Below, piece by piece: positions 5,661 to 9,320 of a DNA stretch of 9,320 bases. How positions within the stretch are numbered: the first letter of the stretch is position 1; each line of letters opens with the position of its first letter. A model generated the notes under the pieces. That model saw nothing but the letters and a program-made list of their open reading frames with translations. It searched no databases and was not told the origin of the DNA. Position numbers and translations under genes: made by a program. The stretch covers positions 1 to 9,320 of the forward strand of contig CAKTSW010000033.1 of the NCBI GenBank assembly GCA_934613165.1, written 5' to 3'. The stretch is from an uncultured Ellagibacter sp. GTDB taxonomy: Bacteria > Actinomycetota > Coriobacteriia > Coriobacteriales > Eggerthellaceae.

Positions 5661-7313
5661 CTACGACGATGCGCCTTTCATGCGCTCGATGGCCGACTCG
5701 TCGATAATGACCTTCATCGCCCACGGCGGGACGGGAGGAAGTTCTTTGCCCTCGTCGTTCATGAACACGAAGGCGGTATCGTACTCCGGCGGTTTCTCGG
5801 GGAACTGCCCCAGCCCGTCCGTGAAGTAGATAAGGCCCTTCATATCGGTCAATTCCCCACGTTTCCGCAGGTCGTCTATGTAGTCGAAAACCGGCCTGAA
5901 ATCCGTGCCGCCGAACCCGCGAACGGTGAAGCGTTCCATGAGCGCGTCGACCTCGCTCAAATCGCCGATCTTCATGTCGGCTTGGACCCGCGTGTCGCAT
6001 TGCACGATGTGGATGTTCACGTCCGTCGCGTAGCTCTCCGATTCCTTCAGAATCTCGAACGTGTGCTCGATGAACCTGCGAACCAGGTCGCCGCGGACCG
6101 ACCCCGACGTGTCGATCGCGATGACGAACTCGCGCACACGGTCGGTTTCCTTGTATTCCAACGGCTCGATAAGGGGCATGTTTCCGTAGAGGTCCATGCC
6201 GTACGTGTAGTAGATGTAGTCGAATTCGTCCTGGTTGAGCAGGATTTCCTCGGTGACGGTCGAGAACCTGCGAAGGAATTCGGTGTAGTCGTACGTCTTG
6301 CGGTTCGCCACGGAAAGCGCGGCGACGAGGCTCCCCGACTCCTTTCCCCATTCCTTCGAGAACGTCTCGAGGTTCATCTCGATTTCCTTCGAGATGTCCT
6401 CCCATTCCTTCTCTTCCTGTTCGTAGTCGGGCGAATCGTCGTCTTGCTCGGGACGTTCGCGCATCTGCGACTCGTCCTCGGCGCCTCCCTGATCGGATTC
6501 ATCCGACGCGTCGGCCTCGTCGTCCGCGTCCTCTTCGGCGTCGTTGGGAAGCTCCTGCGCGTTCGCATCCACTGCATCGTCGTCGGACGACCCTTCTTCG
6601 GTGCCGCCCGCCTCGTTCATGTCGAGGTCTTCCTCGTCCGAGCCGGACGACGGATCCGCCTCGCTCATCCCGTCGTCCGAATCGGGTTTCGATTCGCTTT
6701 TCTCGCGCTTGTCGTTGTTGACCGGCCACGCCCCGTGCTCATCGCGCTCGAACAAATCTCGCCACTCGTTGAGCACGCCGCGGCTCAGCCCGCGGTAAGG
6801 CTGCCCGTTCGGCGTTTGCATGAGACCCTTCACCAGGCCGTAAACCTTGTTGGGAAGCAAACCTCCCAACAGCATCTTCAGCTTGTCGATGACCTCGCGG
6901 CGCTTCGCGTCGTCAGCGCTCTCGAACCGGTTCCCGCACATATCCATCGCGACGTTTTCCACGATGATGTCGCAGGCAAGACTCCACGCCTCTTTATGGT
7001 TGTGGTTCTTGTCGAACGGATGCCGGAACACGCAATGCATGACCATATGGAGGTAGTCGCGAACGAGCTCGTCGAACGATTCGTTGAACCGTGCGATAAC
7101 ACGAGGAGGATCGATCGCGACGCGCTTCGCGTCGGTTGCGAGCCCGTAGCGCGCCCCAGCGCGAAACGGTTCGAGCTCCATACGCCAAAGGGCCAGGTCA
7201 AGAAAGCGGAACTTGAGCATCAACTGCACGCGGCATTCTTCGATGATGTCGCGCGCCAGCTCATCCTCCCGCTGCCGCCTTTCCATCTTCACATCGGGAA
7301 TTCCTTCGCTCAT
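5661..7313 (-). CDS. DUF2201-type protein: metallopeptidase-like domain plus VWA domain, MoxR partner
   Basis: This 550-residue protein has the architecture of the DUF2201 family (putative metallopeptidase domain, then VWA-like domain), usually encoded beside a MoxR ATPase. Residues 15-185 form the N-terminal domain. Its HMVMH at 89-93 sits where relatives have HExxH, with Asp115 in ACDIIVEN as the likely third metal ligand; the catalytic Glu is replaced by Met90. Residues about 205-300 are a disordered-looking Asp/Glu/Ser linker, roughly 40 acidic residues in 90. Residues 395-540 are the VWA domain with an intact MIDAS: DTSGS at 401-405, GGTDF with Thr470/Asp471, and FTDG with Asp499. There is no signal peptide or membrane helix, so it is cytoplasmic. 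AAAGGAG lies eight bases before the ATG at 7313. It starts 15 bases after the LRR gene stop, indicating one transcript. It is expected to act as the VWA adaptor of the downstream ATPase; peptidase activity is doubtful. Confidence 0.92.
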   Translation of the reverse strand: MSEGIPDVKMERRQREDELARDIIEECRVQLMLKFRFLDLALWRMELEPFRAGARYGLATDAKRVAIDPPRVIARFNESFDELVRDYLHMVMHCVFRHPFDKNHNHKEAWSLACDIIVENVAMDMCGNRFESADDAKRREVIDKLKMLLGGLLPNKVYGLVKGLMQTPNGQPYRGLSRGVLNEWRDLFERDEHGAWPVNNDKREKSESKPDSDDGMSEADPSSGSDEEDLDMNEAGGTEEGSSDDDAVDANAQELPNDAEEDADDEADASDESDQGGAEDESQMRERPEQDDDSPDYEQEEKEWEDISKEIEMNLETFSKEWGKESGSLVAALSVANRKTYDYTEFLRRFSTVTEEILLNQDEFDYIYYTYGMDLYGNMPLIEPLEYKETDRVREFVIAIDTSGSVRGDLVRRFIEHTFEILKESESYATDVNIHIVQCDTRVQADMKIGDLSEVDALMERFTVRGFGGTDFRPVFDYIDDLRKRGELTDMKGLIYFTDGLGQFPEKPPEYDTAFVFMNDEGKELPPVPPWAMKVIIDESAIERMKGASS

Positions 7314-7328
7314 CGCTCTCGCTCCTTT

Positions 7329-9320
7329 CTACAGCTCGAAATCGAACGCATCAAGCTCGAAGAAGCGGCGCTTCACCTCGAGCAGATGCCCCGTCATCGC
7401 TGCGTCCCGAAGCATCGAGACGCGCTCTATCACCCCATCGATCGTATCCTGCGTGAGAAATCCCAGGTCAAGTAAGTCATCAATCGCCGCTCGGTCGTCA
7501 TGGCGCGCGATATCCACGCAAATCTCCTTAAGATCATTGCGCAGTATCCGCTCCATCATGCCTTTGTTGCTTGCGCTCAGGCATACCGGATCCTTCAGTC
7601 GCTCAACGATGAGCCTGCACTGTTCGTACCTGCTGAGCCGCCCGTCTTCTTTCGCATCGTAGTTGTTTCCCGCGATAACCGTGTTGTCGTAATGCTCGTA
7701 CAGCGATTCGACGCTGACGGTCTCGGAGCCGTTGAACGCCAGCTGAATCTGCTGAACGCTTCGGTCGACTGCAGGGAAACGGAACTCGATGAAGGGTTTC
7801 CCGCCCATCGGCTGCTCGTCCAAATCGACATGGATGAGTTCTAGGTAACAGTTGAACGACAGGCCCCTCATGCCGACCTGTGTGATGCGGTCGGAGAGAT
7901 ACAGCTCGCGCGCGCTACGAACCCCGTTGAAGGCGTAAGGCGCAATCGAGACGACATCCTTCGGGATGCGAATCACCTCGTCCTCTCCAGCGTAGAGGAG
8001 AATACGGAGCTTTCCGTTCGACCAATGCTCGAACAGCATCCCCGATTCAGCGTGATACCTTGGATTACCCTCCCCCACTTCAACGCACTTCAAGCTCGGC
8101 TTCTTCCTGCCGTTATGAGCTCCGAGCGACACGAAAGCGTTGTCGCCGATTTTCGTAAGCGAGCACGGAATGCGAAGCGACTCGATCGACGTATCGAGAA
8201 ATGCCTCCGATCCGACCACTTCGAGATTCTCGGGCAACTGCGCCGACACAAGCCCATGGCATCCCCTGAAAGCGCTCTCACCGATGCGAATAAGGCTTTT
8301 TGGGAATGAAACATGGCGAAGCTTCACGTGCTTCTCGAACGCATGCGCTGCGACCTCAACCGTTCCCTCGGGTACGTCGAACGTCTCGGCCGCTTCGTCC
8401 ATCGCATAAACGAGCGTCGGGCCCTCGGAACCATTCCGATACAAACCGCCCTGTTCATCGAACCAGAGATGCTCTGATCCCTCAGTTATCCTGCACGTCG
8501 CTTTTTCTCCCGAGAACGTCAGTCCGCAGCCAGCGGCGAGCGGATACTTCAGCTTCTCGATCGAGGCGGGAATGGTAAGCTCGGAAAGCGCAGTCGACGA
8601 GAAAGCGTCCGCCTCAATACGCAGCAACCCATCGTTCAGACAAACGTGCGAAAGCTTCCCGCAGTCGAAGAAAGCGCGCTCCCCTACCGTTCGGAGATTG
8701 CACGGCGCCTTAAATTCGGCAAGAGACGTATGGGCAAACGCGTAGGGACCGATTTCCTCAAGACCATCTGGCAGCGTAACACGCTGCAAACCGCGGAACG
8801 TGCTCATTCCCTTGCGCGCAATCCTGACGCATGACGGAATAACGTCATATTCCCCAACGGGAATGGCAAGCGCTAAAAGCACGCTTCCCGCTATATCATA
8901 CAGGGCAACGCCGTCTGTCCCGATATAGGGATTCTTAGGGTCGACCGCGATTTCGGCAAGCTTGCTCTTCGCGAACGATCCTGGCTCGATTTCGCAAGCC
9001 GCTGAACCGATCGTGAGCTTCTCGAGCCCTTCGATATCGAAAACCTGCGGCGTTATCTTTCGCAAAAGCCCGGGTAGAACAAGCTGGCTGAGGGACGAGC
9101 ATCCACGAAACCAATCGGAATTGAAATCAGCGACCACGCGCGGAAGCACCGCAGACTCAAGAGCGGTGTCGCCGCGAAAGGCGCACCCGCCAATCGATTG
9201 CACCGTATCAGGGACGACAATCGAAACAACGTCAGCCAAGTAAGCAAGCGAATCGGGCGCCAGAGAGGCGACGGGGAACCCATGGAGTTCGGATGGAACA
9301 TACAACGCGCTCACATTGGG
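7329..9320 (-). CDS. BspA/LRR_5-type leucine-rich-repeat protein, 5' end outside the window
   Basis: Residues are counted from the GTG codon at 9314-9312. About twelve repeats of 22-23 residues fit the LRR_5 pattern (xLxxIGxxAFxxCxxLxxLxIP), for example KSLIRIGESAFRGCHGL and DGLEEIGPYAFAHTSL. Three longer insertions of the GxLYxxxxxxLL type follow NPYIGTDG, EHLWFDEQGG and NPRYHAESG. From about residue 495 the repeats give way to a helical C-terminal module ending in AFDFEL, resembling the tail of LRR proteins I recall from Clostridia. The GTG at 9314 is probably not the start: no ribosome binding site is visible before it, the frame stays open to 9320, and VPSELHGFPV is a mid-repeat sequence normally preceded by an N-terminal cap. 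Without the N-terminus, secretion cannot be judged, though the operon with cytoplasmic ATPase components favours an intracellular protein. It is probably the recognition or scaffold subunit of the set. Confidence 0.9.
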   Translation of the reverse strand, partial: PNVSALYVPSELHGFPVASLAPDSLAYLADVVSIVVPDTVQSIGGCAFRGDTALESAVLPRVVADFNSDWFRGCSSLSQLVLPGLLRKITPQVFDIEGLEKLTIGSAACEIEPGSFAKSKLAEIAVDPKNPYIGTDGVALYDIAGSVLLALAIPVGEYDVIPSCVRIARKGMSTFRGLQRVTLPDGLEEIGPYAFAHTSLAEFKAPCNLRTVGERAFFDCGKLSHVCLNDGLLRIEADAFSSTALSELTIPASIEKLKYPLAAGCGLTFSGEKATCRITEGSEHLWFDEQGGLYRNGSEGPTLVYAMDEAAETFDVPEGTVEVAAHAFEKHVKLRHVSFPKSLIRIGESAFRGCHGLVSAQLPENLEVVGSEAFLDTSIESLRIPCSLTKIGDNAFVSLGAHNGRKKPSLKCVEVGEGNPRYHAESGMLFEHWSNGKLRILLYAGEDEVIRIPKDVVSIAPYAFNGVRSARELYLSDRITQVGMRGLSFNCYLELIHVDLDEQPMGGKPFIEFRFPAVDRSVQQIQLAFNGSETVSVESLYEHYDNTVIAGNNYDAKEDGRLSRYEQCRLIVERLKDPVCLSASNKGMMERILRNDLKEICVDIARHDDRAAIDDLLDLGFLTQDTIDGVIERVSMLRDAAMTGHLLEVKRRFFELDAFDFEL

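Noticed and set aside
3429..7475. A plus-strand open frame of 1348 codons antisense to the MoxR and VWA genes
   Set aside because: It is a by-product of strong G/C third-position bias on the opposite strand. The translation is Arg/Val/Leu/His-rich without recognisable domains, while the minus-strand proteins have full motifs and ribosome binding sites.
9312..9314. GTG as the true start of the LRR protein
   Set aside because: No ribosome binding site is visible in the six bases before it, the frame is open to the window edge, and the sequence begins in the middle of an LRR_5-type unit.

Overview
The window is GC-rich and densely coded, with strong G/C bias at third codon positions and AAGGAG-type ribosome binding sites. 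Base composition and the style of the proteins suggest a high-GC gut-type actinobacterium, perhaps Coriobacteriia/Eggerthellaceae. That is an impression from composition and gene content, not from a marker gene. I see no rRNA, tRNA, CRISPR array, transposase, integrase or insertion sequence.

Left half, plus strand (219-2821): three tightly spaced genes. The first encodes an unrecognised 152-residue protein ending in a CxxCxC cluster. The next two are tandem paralogues of the DUF262 (GmrS-type, ParB/Srx-like) family. Both keep the IPxYQRxYxW, DGQQR and FESLNSKG motifs, and both stop before the DUF1524 HNH nuclease domain that usually follows in GmrSD, BrxU and SspE-type defence proteins. A leader of about 200 bases precedes them and appears to be shared with a divergent gene, of which only the first five codons (1-15, minus strand) are visible.

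Right half, minus strand (9320 down to 2876): a co-oriented, probably co-transcribed set. In transcription order these are: (a) a BspA/LRR_5-type leucine-rich-repeat protein whose 5' end lies beyond the right edge; (b) a 550-residue DUF2201-type protein with a metallopeptidase-like N-terminal domain, a very acidic linker and a C-terminal VWA domain with an intact MIDAS; (c) a 788-residue protein joining a MoxR-like AAA+ ATPase to a C-terminal SAM-methyltransferase-like domain; (d) a 92-residue unrecognised protein. Hairpins lie in the b/c and c/d gaps and could set relative expression.

Interpretation: (a)-(c) look like one MoxR-VWA machine, in which an AAA+ ATPase works with a VWA/MIDAS partner and the LRR protein may act as a recognition or client subunit. 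The two unusual points are the methyltransferase-like domain fused to the ATPase and the loss of the catalytic Glu in the HExxH-like motif of the VWA protein (HMVMH). The DUF262 pair and the MoxR-VWA set converge tail to tail. This is compatible with an accessory or defence-type region, but nothing in the window proves an immune role.
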